The translations under genes were made by a program, and so were the position numbers. From NCBI GenBank assembly GCA_015680685.1, contig MNCI01012628.1, forward strand, positions 503,679 through 567,678: a stretch of 64,000 bases of DNA. The letters run 5' to 3'. Shown piece after piece: positions 23,801-35,800 of the stretch (its first letter is position 1; every line of letters begins with the position of its first letter). The notes beneath the pieces were generated by a model, which was not told the DNA's origin, did not search any database, and saw only the letters and a program-made list of their open reading frames with translations. This DNA is from Gnetum montanum. Its lineage: Eukaryota; Streptophyta; Gnetopsida; Gnetales; Gnetaceae.

Positions 23801-26800
23801 GTTACCTCTCTCATAGATACAGCAATAGGGAGTGTGGTTGGAAAGGGAGAGAAGACTGTGGCTGCTACAAGAGATAGCAAGGAGAAAAAAAAACAAGTGC
23901 AGCATAGCAATCAAATATTCTGATAATTCTTCCTAGTAAGCAAGATATCTAAGTGAGGTAAAATGATCCATCTTTGTTATGTTTGATAATGGCCAATAAG
24001 GGCTGCTTTTCTCAAACTTCTCTCTTGTTTGTCTAACCACCTTCACAATGCTTATATGAAAATATCAAAATTGTTGTTGTAAGGTTAGATTTTTGAAACC
24101 TTTAATACCTTTTTTTTATCTCTCCACCCATCTTCTGCACTCACACCTAAATGACTTGGATGAGAGTTGTTTCTGTAACGATTCATAAACACCCATAACG
24201 ATTTGGGGCATTTTTGGCAAAAGATTGCCAATAGGGGCCAAGGATCCATGATATGAGGATTGGTACTACCAGCAGAAAGCGAGAGTATCCTTGGGGCCCA
24301 TCAATAATTGTGAATGTTTTAAAATTGTTGAATTCTTGGATTTTGGTTGGAATTTGGTTGATGAACCCTCCCCCTTTGAATGCATAAATATTGGATTTGA
24401 ATCTTGAATTACACCTTTTTTTCCTATATCTTCTCAAGTCTGATTTTGATATCTTTCTATAAGTTGATGGAGTGGGGGAAAACCTAGGATGTTAATTTAT
24501 GATTGAGATTTATTTATTCTCTGCTGTTGAAGATATGAATTTCCTGATTAAATGATTAATGGTAAAATGGTTACAAGAGTTAAATTCAAATGATCTTGTT
24601 TTGTGTGTTGTTAGAAATTATAAAATATTATTATGTGATTGAACAAATATGAGATTATTAATTTATCTGCTTTTGTGGTCATTTCTTTGGTTTACAAATG
24701 TGTAAAGGATCCTGATTAAATATTTCTTTTTAGGTTGGAAAATAAAAAGTTTGATTTTTTTTATTTGATGAATCTTGCACAAATATTTTACTATGGCTAT
24801 TTCTTTATAAAATTGTCTCTTAATTCTTAAAATTAATATTGATTAACCTATTTTAGAGCTAGATCTAGGTGTTGTTGATTTCATTTTAATTTTACATGTT
24901 AATCTTAGTTGATTGTTGTTTTTTTTTTTGAGAAAGTATTCGGGATTCTATTATGAAAGATCGAATAATGTTACATAANAAAACTCAGCAAACTCAAAAA
25001 CAGAGACGGGATACGGGGGGGGGGAGCACCCCCCCAACGACGACGACGACCCCCCACCACCTTAGGGGTTGGTGGAGAGCTGTTTACAGGCACAATCCGG
25101 CCGAATCAACTCATGCAGGAGGTCCAAGGTATTGCGGTGTTCCTTCGTGTCCATAAAATTGGCAGCCTGCTGGAGACCCTGCATGGCCGCCTGCCTTCTG
25201 TTTCTATCGTCGGTGGAAGTGCCCGCGTCGGGGTGGCACTGTGCCAAGGTTCGGCGGATGTGCCTTCAAAGGCGGCCCCAGGAACTTTCGCTGCTAATAC
25301 CTAACATGAGGTATGGGCAACGCCCCCCCCCCCCCCGCGCAGCCACTGCCGGGCGCTATGTTCGTGAGCGCGGTCGAGCTGCCGCTGTCTCTGCTCTTCC
25401 TCCTCCCTGAGCCAGGCCTGTTCCTCCTGCTCCGCCTGCTGCCGCTGTCTCTGGGACTCTGCCTCCTGTGCAAGCTCCTCCCGCACCTGGGCTCTGATTT
25501 CGTCGGCAAGCCTGGCTTTGGCCGCCTCCGTCATGAGGTCCTGATGTCTAGCCCGCTCTTGCTCCCTGGCCTGGAACTGGGCCTCCAGTTCGTTGCGGGC
25601 CTGGGCCAAGGCCTCCGCCCATTTCGCCTCCCACTCCCTCCTCTCCGCCGCCTTGGCCTCCGCCACCAGCTTCTGCCGTTGCTCCTCACTCCAGGTGGAG
25701 GTCGTGGGGGGGGGGGGGGGGGNGGGAGCGGAGGTCGTCCCGGTCTGCCACTCGGGGGGGCACCGCACCCTCGGGGCCCGACGACCCCACCCGAAGTGAG
25801 CGCCCCAGGAGCATGGATCCGCCGCCCCCCCCCCCCGAAGACCCGGGGGGGCCCCTCCCCTGAGGGGGGGCAGGGGGGGGGCTGCTGCCCCCCCTCCGCC
25901 CCCCTCCACAGAGCTAAAATCACCCCCGAGTGCTTACCCCGGCGTTTGAGGCGAACGGCCTCCTTAAATTAGAGAGGGAGGTTGACCTGGCCACCGGTCT
26001 TCAGGCAATGGAGGAAGGTGAAATGCAGGCCCTGCAGCTTGGACCCGTTGCCAGACTGGATGAAGTACCGTTCCACCAGGTCCACCCCGCGGGCCCAGAG
26101 GCGGGGGAGAGCAGATCTGGGCACCTGCCGACTTATGGTCCTGGGAATGGTCCCATGAAAGAACATCCCTGCGTCCTTGAGGCCGTGGGTAGACGGTAGG
26201 ATAGTTTCCCCAGCGATGGGGGTCCCCAGACAGCTAGCGATAGCCACCTCCGTGACCCAGATTTCCTGCCCCCTGAAGAAGGTGCAGTTGTTGACCCAGT
26301 TGGAAAAGAAGGCATCATCGGCCAGATCTGGGTCCCCCACAAGCCGCTGCAGAGGAACATCCCACCCACATTGAATCACCAACTGCCAGAGCTCCTCGAA
26401 TTCCTGAAAAATGGCGCAGTCAGGTTCGTACGTGGGCGTTTGTCCCATGGCGTTCTCGATTTCCTTCCACGCGCAGGACGCCTGCCAGACCAGCCGCTGC
26501 GGAGGGGGGCGCCGTTGCTGCCGAAAGACAAGATTGTTGCGGGCCTTCCAAACCATCCATAGAAGTAGGGCGGCCCAAGAATCCCCAGTCGCATGCCTCA
26601 GGGGGGGCACAGCGGCCGCGCGCCACACGTCGCACGTGTGGGGACAGTCGCGCACAAAGTGTGCGACAGTCTCCCCCGCACCCCCGCATGTTGGACAAGT
26701 GTCCGCCTCGATGATCCCCCGTCGCCTCAATAAATTCCGAACTGGCAGCGCGTTGTGGTGCAGCAACCAAAGAAAAAATTTAATTTTTTCTGGCAGTCTT

Positions 26801-29800
26801 CCTTTCCAAACCTGCCGCCACATGCCGCTTCGGGGGTATTTCGCCGCCATGATGGCGCGAGGCTCAAGATGCGTCCAGCCCGAGGTCTGCATGTCACGTG
26901 CGTGCCGTGCCACCACCTGCCAGGACTTGGAGTCCCGCGTCATCGCCTCCCAGCGGGTGTATTTATTATTAATGACATCGATCCAGGGGGCCGGGTCCCG
27001 ATGTGGCCGCGCGAGCCGGAGGACGAGCCTTTGCTGCCCCAACATTAACTCATCCTCGAAAGTCGTGATTCCCAGGCCCCCTGCGTCGCGCGGGCGCGCC
27101 ACCAGCTCCCAACGGACCAAGTGTAGCTTGCTCCCCCCTCTGCCCCCCCCTCCACACAAAGTGCCGAACCAATGCGTTAACGGCATTGATGACGTTACTA
27201 GGGGGGCGGCCACCGCCGGGACGAAACGCGCGGTGGCCATGAGGATCCCGGTGGCCACCAGCAGACGTCCCTTGCGGGTCAGGAACCTATTAGCCCAATG
27301 GCTGGCCCGTCGCTCCATCTTTTCCAGCAAGGAGCCCCACGTGGTGGACTGCCCCAAATGAAAATGGGGGATGCCAAGGTAAGTGTCGGTGGGAGACCCT
27401 GGCCTAATATCCAAAGTTTGGGTCACCCTCGTTTGGACCTGCTCGTCCACGTTCACGAAGTAGACAGTGGACTTTGCCCTGTTGACTGCCAACCCCAGCT
27501 CCGCAGCCAACCGATCCAACGCCAGATTAATGCATCGGGCTTGTGGGACCGCCGCCCTGCTAAGCAGCATCGTGTCGTCCGCATAGTGCTCCGCCCGACA
27601 GGTCACCCCGCAATGTTCAGCCCATCGACCCCGGAAGTACTACAGTAATGTTGCATCAGGTCCATGGCAATGATGAAGAGGAGGGGAGAGAGTGGGTCCC
27701 CCTACCTCAGTCCCCTCCCAGGGGACGCGAGGCCCCACAACCTCCCCCCCACATCGAAGGAATAGCCCGCTGAGGATTGCATGTGTATGCACAAACGGGT
27801 GAACTGCGGATCGAAGCCTTTATGCTGCATGATGGTCTGCAGAGCCTCCCAACTAAGGGTGTCGTAAGCCTTCGTGATGTCCAGCTTGAGACAAAGGCCC
27901 GGGTAACCCGATCTTCTGAGTGAATGGACCACCTCCTGCATGAGGAGGATCTGGTCCTGGATGACCCGACCCTGCACGAAGCCCGCCTGGTTCCTTCCCA
28001 CCAGCTTGGGCATGAGTGGCGCAAGCCGATGNTTCCTTCAAACCTCTTATGAAGTCTAAATTTGTGCATTGTTTGATGTGGTGTTGGTCTGTCTTTTATA
28101 TGCCTAAATTGAGAAGAAATGGCTTCAGTGTTGATTTGGAATACTTTATCATGACAACTAAAGCATAGCATTCAAAGTGTGTATAGGGCTTTGAATAGTA
28201 AGTACAATGAAGACTTACATGAGGAATAAGTGGTGCCAATTCTAGCAACCAAGAGAATGAGCCTCCTCAACATTGGCAAGAGGCCTTTGCAACGCTTGCC
28301 CATTAGGTCACTTTGCTTACTATAGCTATACAGCCAACTATACAGAATTATGAGGAAAATGAGGCAGAACAATATCAAAATGAGGTGAATAATGAGGCTG
28401 TCAAGTTGCAAGAATTTCTGAAGTGCAAGCCACCATCATTTGATGGAGTTTCAAGTGAAGAGCAAGCTGAATCCTGGTTGTTTAGGATGAATGATTTGTT
28501 TGAACTGTTACATACAAGTGCCAAAGAAAGAGTTCTTGCAACTCATGTTTTGGCAAGTGATGTTGCCAATTGGTGGAGAAATAAAACAGTAAAAATTCAG
28601 AATGAAGGTGTTGAATAGAATGAATTTGTACAATTGTTCAAAACAAGATAAATTTCAAAAGCACATGTGGAACAAAAAAAATGGGAAGAATGTGGCTGAA
28701 TATGAACGTGAGTTTGTTAATTCCAGAATACATGAGAATCAGAAACTTTATCAATGGCTTGCATCCTTCAGCCCAAGAAAAAGTTGATTTGTTCAAGTTG
28801 GATAACTTATCAGTAGTTATTGATAAAGCTAAACTTGTGGAAGCTGAATTCATTAGGAAGAAGAAATTGCTATTAACAAACCAGAAAGGAACTAATGCCA
28901 TGGGAAAATCATAAAGGAAGAACACATTTAACAACCTTTCGAACAAGGTATGGACATTATGAATTCACTGTTATGCCTTTTGGTCTAACTAATGCTCCAC
29001 TCCAACTGCATTTGTGAGCATAACGAATCAAAGTTTTCAACCATTTTTGGACTAGTTTGTATTAGTGTTCATAGATGATATTTTCATATATTCTAAGACA
29101 GTTGAGGAACATGAGTAGCACCTAAGAACGATCCTACAAACCCTTAGGATACATAAGTTGTATGCAAGTAAGAGCAAGTGTGCATTTTGGCAATCTGAAA
29201 TAAGGTTTCTTGGTCATGTCTTATCAGACAAAGGGTTAGCAGTTGAGCTAGATAAAATTGATGCAATAATTAGTTGGCCTCAGCCTGAGAATGTTACAAA
29301 GGTCAAAAGTTTCCTCGGTTTAGCAAGCTACTATCGTAGGTTTGTAAAAGATTTTTCAAAAATTTCAGCCCCTTTGACATCATTGCTAAAGAAGAGCAAT
29401 CAGTTCCAATGGTTAGAGAAATGTGCTTTGGCTTTCCAAAAGCTAAAAGAATTGTTAACATCAGCTTCTATATTAATCATGCCTTCAGAAAATGTTTAGT
29501 TTGAGGTATATACAGATGCCTCTGGTGAGGGATTAGGATGTGTTTTAATGCAACAAAATCAGGTAGTTGCTTATGGATCAAGACAATTAAAACCTCATGA
29601 ACACAATTACCCAGTGCATAATTTGGAACTTGCAACAGTGGTCCATGCTTTGCAAATATGGAGACATTATTTGTATGGAAAAAAATTTAGAGTATAGTCA
29701 GATCATCAAAGTTTGAAATACATTTTCATCCAGCCTAATTTAAACATGAGACATGTGTGATTATGATTTTGAGCTCCTTTATCATGAGGGCAGAGGAAAC

Positions 29801-32800
29801 AAGGTGGTAGATGCTCTCAGCCGAAGGAGGTATGTTAAGGGAATCTTTTTACTTCAAAGTACAATTGTTAATTTGATTAGAAAGGGACTGGAGAATGATA
29901 AGTTCTTTGCTAAGAAATTTGAAAAGAAGAACCTACGTCAACTGGAAAATGGATTTAAAATTACTACTAATGGTTTGTTACTTTTCCAAGATTGTTTATA
30001 TGTTCTAGCCAATGCAGAACTTAGAAATTTGGTAATGCAAGAACACCATGAAACAGTTTATACAAGTCATCTAGGGGCAACAAAAATGCTACATGGAATC
30101 AAAAAACAATTTTGGTGGCTTGGAATCAAAAAAGATATTGCTAAGTTTGTGGCAAGGTGTTTAACATGTCAGCAAGTTTTTTTTTTTTTTTTTTTTTTTT
30201 TTNNNNNNNNNNNNNNNNNNNNNNNNNNNNNCCCCCCACCCACAGGAAGATCAAAAACCAGCAAAGCCGACCGGGGGGGCAACCACCCGGCAGAGGACGT
30301 CAAGTACTAGCAGGTCTTTTACAACCACACAATACTCCAAAATGGAAATGGGATGAGATTGAAATAGATTTTATTGTTGGGTTACCTAAAGTTCTTGGAG
30401 GATATGAATCAATAATGGTCGTAGTTGATAAGCTGACAAAGTCAACACACTTCATCAAAGTGAAATTAGATTACAATGCTAGAAAGATTGCAGAAATTTA
30501 TATTCAAGAAATAGTTAGATTGCATGGCATACCTAAGAAAATCATTTCAAACAGGAATCCAAAGTTTACATCTCCTTTTTGGCAAGCTATCCAGCAAGCT
30601 CTTGGAACAAAACTAAATTTTAGTACAACCTATTATCCACAAGTTGATGGTCAGGTTGAAAGAACAAATCAGGTGGGGTAGAAGATCTTTTAAGAACTAG
30701 TGTATTGGATCATCATAAAACTTGGGATAAGGTATTGCCCTTGGTAGAATTCGCCTACAATAATAGCTACCAAAGCAGCATTGAAATGACACCTTATGAA
30801 GCCTTGTATGGTGGAAAATGTAGAGTTCCTAGCTGTAGAGTAGAGTTACTGGCTTTCCTTGACCTTATGAAGAAGGAGCCAGACAAAATGTTCACGAATA
30901 ATCAGTCTACACCCTGTTGATCACAATTGTAAAAGGCACATTGGCACTACGTTACATAGGATATGTGAAGTGGTTCAAAATATGGTGACTGAATTGCAAT
31001 ACATCCCAATGGCTAACCAAGTTGCAAACATCCTTAAAAAGCCACTTAGCAAAGTGAGGTTCGAATACAACAGAGATTAGTTGGGACTAAGTAACACCTC
31101 ATCCAGATGATTGAAGACCTAACATAATTAAGGCCACCTAGGCCATCACTATTTGTTTTTAGGATGCATTTGCATTTTGCATAGGAATTTCCTCAAATTG
31201 AGTGGATAATAATGAACATTACTATGTATCTTAAAGTATTGGAGAAAAACTTCTATGACCCTGGATATATTAAATGTATAAGATTAATTCAAATGAGATA
31301 TGGGTGCTGTTTGCATAAGGAATTTCACTGTGACACAGAATTCTTTCGTTAGTTTTCCTTGAATAAAAATACATGAATGGTGTCTATTATTTTTAGCTAT
31401 GCATAATAAAGTTGTGTTATAGTCTGTTAATGTCATGTAGGTTCTTTGGTCAACCTCCAATAATGTGTACTTGATCATTTGTTGTTGCTCAATCATGTAC
31501 GTTTTGTGAATAGCACGTCGTACCGCTTAAAAGTTAGGAGTCATGCCACTAAGAAAGCACATATGCAGTGAATTTTAAGACATCCATTGAAATGGATCGA
31601 CTATTATAGACGGAGATATATAACAAAAGGTGGATTACATAGAGGCGGTCCATTTATCACAGCCAAGAATACTAATTAGCAATGCATGAGTATGTTTTCA
31701 TCACTTGAAACTGAAGTGGATAGATTGACACACAGAAAGAACATGTAAAATTTGCCTATATGACATAAGAATGAATTATGCCATCATCTCTCAGTCTCCT
31801 AACAATCTCTTTGAAGAAAGTACAAAATTATTACTAAGTATCTTTACGGCTCTAATTCTCTTACCAAAAGATCTATGTAATTTATTTTCAAGAATAACAA
31901 ATCTAGTTTCATTTTTAGTTCAGCAAACAGCGGGAAACCATATGACTTAATTTTCTATAAAAAGTAGTCCAAATAAATAGCTGTTCATAATGAAGAAATT
32001 ATGCATTATGTGTGTGTAGACACAAACACAGACATCAATTAAGAGAGAGATCACTTACTTTTCGTTTATTTTTAATAGTTAATTTTAATGGATGATCATG
32101 AGCCCTGGTAGATTCAATTTGAGATTTCCAATCCCAAATCTTTATAGATGAATCATTGCTTCCAGATATTAGAAATTTCCCCTTCTCACCAAACCTTGAG
32201 AATTCCCTACATTAAACAATTTTGATTGAAATCAATTCATATAAAGCATGATCTTTTAATCAGGAATGTCTCTAGTAATCTATAAACAGGGATGACATAA
32301 AGAAGCTGTCTTACACACAGGACACTGATGCCATGTGACCTCCCAAGTCAGAATGTAACTGAATCCTTGATGGCTTAAATCCTTCTCCAAATGTACTATC
32401 ATTTGCAGATTTTGATCCTTTCCTAGTTCGCAAAGGTTTTATAGTTTTTGCTTTTGTTCTATGTATCTCAAGTTCTAGATCTACTAATTCTACAGTACCA
32501 TCCCCCTTTGCCACGGCAAAATATTGGTCACACCTTCCAACTGGGCTTTCTTCCGGAAAAACTATAGCATGTACAAGAGGAGGATTCCACATTTGACTTG
32601 TGTTTGCTGCTTCTGCAACATCTGTAACCGGGCACACAAATCTGATACAACTTAGTAAGGCATTTATTAAAAAGAAGCCATATAAAAACAAAAATGGTCA
32701 ACACATTTCTTCTTTTAGAAGGTAGGAGAAAAATTTAATTCATAATAATATTTTTTCTAGCATAAAATGACATGCGGCAAAACTCATCAAATTAGTATTA

Positions 32801-35800
32801 ATATTCTTCGTATCATTTAAGAACCAATATTTTCAATTAGTAAAATCAAATTTGCCTTCAGATTACAGGCCAATTGGGGTCTATAATACCTTGCACCAAG
32901 TCTTTTCAAAAGTTCTCATGCATAGACTGACACCACTGATGCCAACCCTGGAAAGCCAACAAGAAGCAGGATTTGTGAAGGAGAGATATATCCATGATCA
33001 AACCATTCTCCTTCAGAACCTATGCACTCAGGCAATAAGGCCAAATTCCCAGGGATATTTCTCAAACTTGATATTGCCAAGGCCTATGATTCAATTGGCT
33101 AATTGACCCTGCAAGAAATAACGATAAAGAAGGGATTTGCAGTCAATTTGTCCAGCTATATTTACAAATACAAAGATCTATTAACCTCAATGGGCAGCTC
33201 AGGGGCATTTTCTCCCCTAAAAGGGGTCTACACCAATGGGATCCCCTATCTTTCTATCTGTTCATTTTAGTGATGACGTCCTTTGGGTTCACATTATGAG
33301 ATCTAAATATAAAATGTGGACTTTTGCACTAAATGATTTCACAGTTTGGAAAAATATTTGTGCCCATCATTCTGAAATCACCCAACTTAACATCCCCATG
33401 GGCTGTACCACAAAGCAATTGATGGAAACAAATTATGTGCATGGAAAGGGTGCCTCACAAAGAAAATTAAATTTTTTGTTTGGCTACTACATAAAGGTGT
33501 CATCAAGAAGCAAGTTGTATCCTCTGCAAAGATGGAGTTATAAAAATTGTGGAACATCTGTTTTTTTTTTTTTTTCCTTAATCCTAGAGATGCGGTGTGT
33601 GGAGATATACAAGCCTTAACTAGTAGGAGTGGCTTTTAGGGAACTTGATTGCTTTCCATGTCATTTGGGACATGTGAATGGTAAGAAACACTCACATCTT
33701 TAGATCAACCCCTATCCATGCATTGTGGATGCTAGCGTCTTCAGTTTGGAGGTCTTGGAACGAGGCAGTTGCAACTATGGATGCTACTCGTACCTTTGAG
33801 TCTGACTATGTCCAATTCCAAGCTAATGCAGAGATCAAGGCTTTGGTAGGAGCTTACGGATGGGGAGGGTTGGTCCCATGATCATGAGGAGAGAAGGATC
33901 TCAAAGTAACATACTTTTTTAACAAATGGAGAGGGAACACTATGGAAGTTCAAAGTATTCAAATTCAACTACCGAAGCAAGCTATTGTTGAATACCTTGA
34001 CATTATGGAAGATGGGAAGAACATTCTCTTTGCCATGTAGAGCTTCCATGATGCAAGTGATGAACTATTCATCAACTATAAATGATACCACACCTATGAT
34101 ATTTTACCTCTAGCTATGATGTCATTGGTACAATGCATCTAGGCCTCGTTATGTTAAGAAATACCACCCACTTGTCACACCAAACTTTTGGTGCCCTTAC
34201 CGAAATTTTTGAAGTTTGTTTTCTCAAGTTAGATGTGAGTGTTTGCAATGTAATCTTAAGTAGTTGTACAACATCTTTATTCAAGTGAAATATACCTAGA
34301 CATGCTTCATGGATGACAATAAAGATCAAGATTGTTTATGATCATTGCAACATCTCACATAGTATAGATTTATTTTCCATATGCATTTTACATTTCACTT
34401 CTCATTTACATTTTAATTATCACTTACATTTCAAATGTATGTTAGTATTTGGGAGAGTAAGCATGGCTAATCTCAAACATTAAGTACAATTGTTTGGTAA
34501 CCCATTGGTAATATCATTTGGTTCACCCAATGACAATTTACTTAGCAATTCCAATAATAGTTGTACGAGCCCAGGACATGAACAACAGATTAGGAATGAA
34601 TGCTTATCACCATTAGGCTAGATTAGATTTACTTTCTATTGTCTTCTAGTTAATTAGAATCAATATTCATCTTACAATGGTTTATTCTTACCACTGTGCC
34701 AAACAACATCATCACATCTTATACCTTATTGTGAGTTAAACCATATACTTTGATTGCCACTAACTCCAATAAGAAGATAATGATCAACGAGCTTTATATT
34801 AACTAGCTAGAATCCATATTTTCCCATCCAAGGATTACGATCTAGTGGCGTGTGTATGCTTGTGTGACTTGTATGGTTGGGCGTTGAGAACTCTTGCCTC
34901 TCATTAGTGGGGTACTTTATCACAGGATCAGTACCTTGTACCTCAACTGGGCACGTCCCCAAGTCACCATCATCAATTCTCTAGCAATAATTGGCAAAGC
35001 TAGTTGACAAATCTTTTATTCATTAAAGGAATACATGAAAGCTAAAAGGAGTTCATTTCACCTTCATGTGATGCCTTCAACTCCAACACAAGGTCAATCT
35101 CCCTAAATTCTTCTTTGTTGTGCTAGTGTGAAAGCAATTTGGAAAACACTTAGGTTTAGTCCTAGTGCTCTAGGAATGGACTCATAGAAATCAATCGTTG
35201 CCCCCATGCAACTCGCCAAATGTTGTCTCGTCATCTAATATCACCTACATTTATAGTCTCCACCATTCTTGCCCTGCCCAAAACACCTACCCACACTAGC
35301 TTTGAAGGAACATAGAACAAAAGAGTAGCATTTGAAGGCCAATCTTGGGGAAGATGACCAAACCAAAGCACCTTGTAGGATAATGCAAATTGCAGCTTAA
35401 TCAAGGCCCTCAAAACTTAGTTGAGAGTCAAGCTAGAAGCAGAATTTCAAGTGTGACTTATTGACACAACAAAAGACATGAAGGTTCACCTCAAATGGGA
35501 GGTGCAGTGATGAAAACAATTAGAAGGATCAAAGGCTCAGCAAAAAAGATTAATTGAAGAATTTGTGTTATATGCTGGACTGGAAATGGAACTCTAAGCG
35601 AGCATTAGGGAGGAATTACAATGGGATGTCGAGAAGGCACATAGGAGGGAACTGGAGGAGTGCCACAGGAAGAGGCAAGATTATTGACAGCAACAAAAAT
35701 AGAGGGTGCAATTCCTGGAACACCAAAAGTCCAACAACCGGGCATGATTTGTTATGGGAAAGTGCCCTTATATGGGCATTGGCATCAATAAATGAACCCC

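Larger units (their letters stand above)
17430..23813 (-). mobile_element. Ty3/Gypsy chromovirus, nearly full length, minus strand
   Basis: On the minus strand the order is 5' LTR (23813-23253), primer site (23250-23239), gag, protease, RT, RNase H, integrase, chromodomain, polypurine tract (17623-17609) and a truncated 3' LTR (17607 to about 17430). The chromodomain makes it a chromovirus. The protease and gag wording ([29 protein letters not shown]) suggests the Reina group, tentatively. Many in-frame stops make it inactive. It is inserted in the 17-kb intron in the same direction as the host gene. Confidence 0.85.
24919..28031 (-). mobile_element. LINE A (J-domain family), GC-rich, 5'-truncated
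   Basis: The plus strand begins with the complement of a poly(A) tail (11 T, 24919-24929) after a TTTCTC-type 3' end shared with LINE B. Going left on the minus strand the order is RT, zinc finger, C-terminal region, coiled coil, J-like domain, 3' UTR. It is broken at a single N (28032), beyond which lies unrelated Gypsy sequence, so ORF1, the endonuclease and the RT start are absent. GC content and CpG frequency far exceed the surroundings, which suggests a recent insertion not yet eroded by deamination. Further single Ns lie at 24979 and 25724. Confidence 0.88.
28033..30917 (+). mobile_element. internally deleted Ty3/Gypsy element
   Basis: The plus-strand fragment begins at an N junction (28032) and carries gag, then a jump at about 28920 straight into the middle of RT. 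RNase H and integrase follow, and the integrase is interrupted at 30177-30305 by a foreign insertion with an N gap. No LTR was recognised on either side. The right end passes abruptly into a Copia remnant near 30917. Confidence 0.8.

Noticed and set aside
25313-25972. 219-codon plus-strand frame rich in Leu, Pro and Gly
   Set aside because: It is the reverse complement of the GC-rich coiled-coil region of LINE A and runs through doubtful homopolymers.
26411-27361. 316-codon plus-strand frame
   Set aside because: Antisense shadow of the LINE A reverse transcriptase, open only because the DNA is GC-rich.
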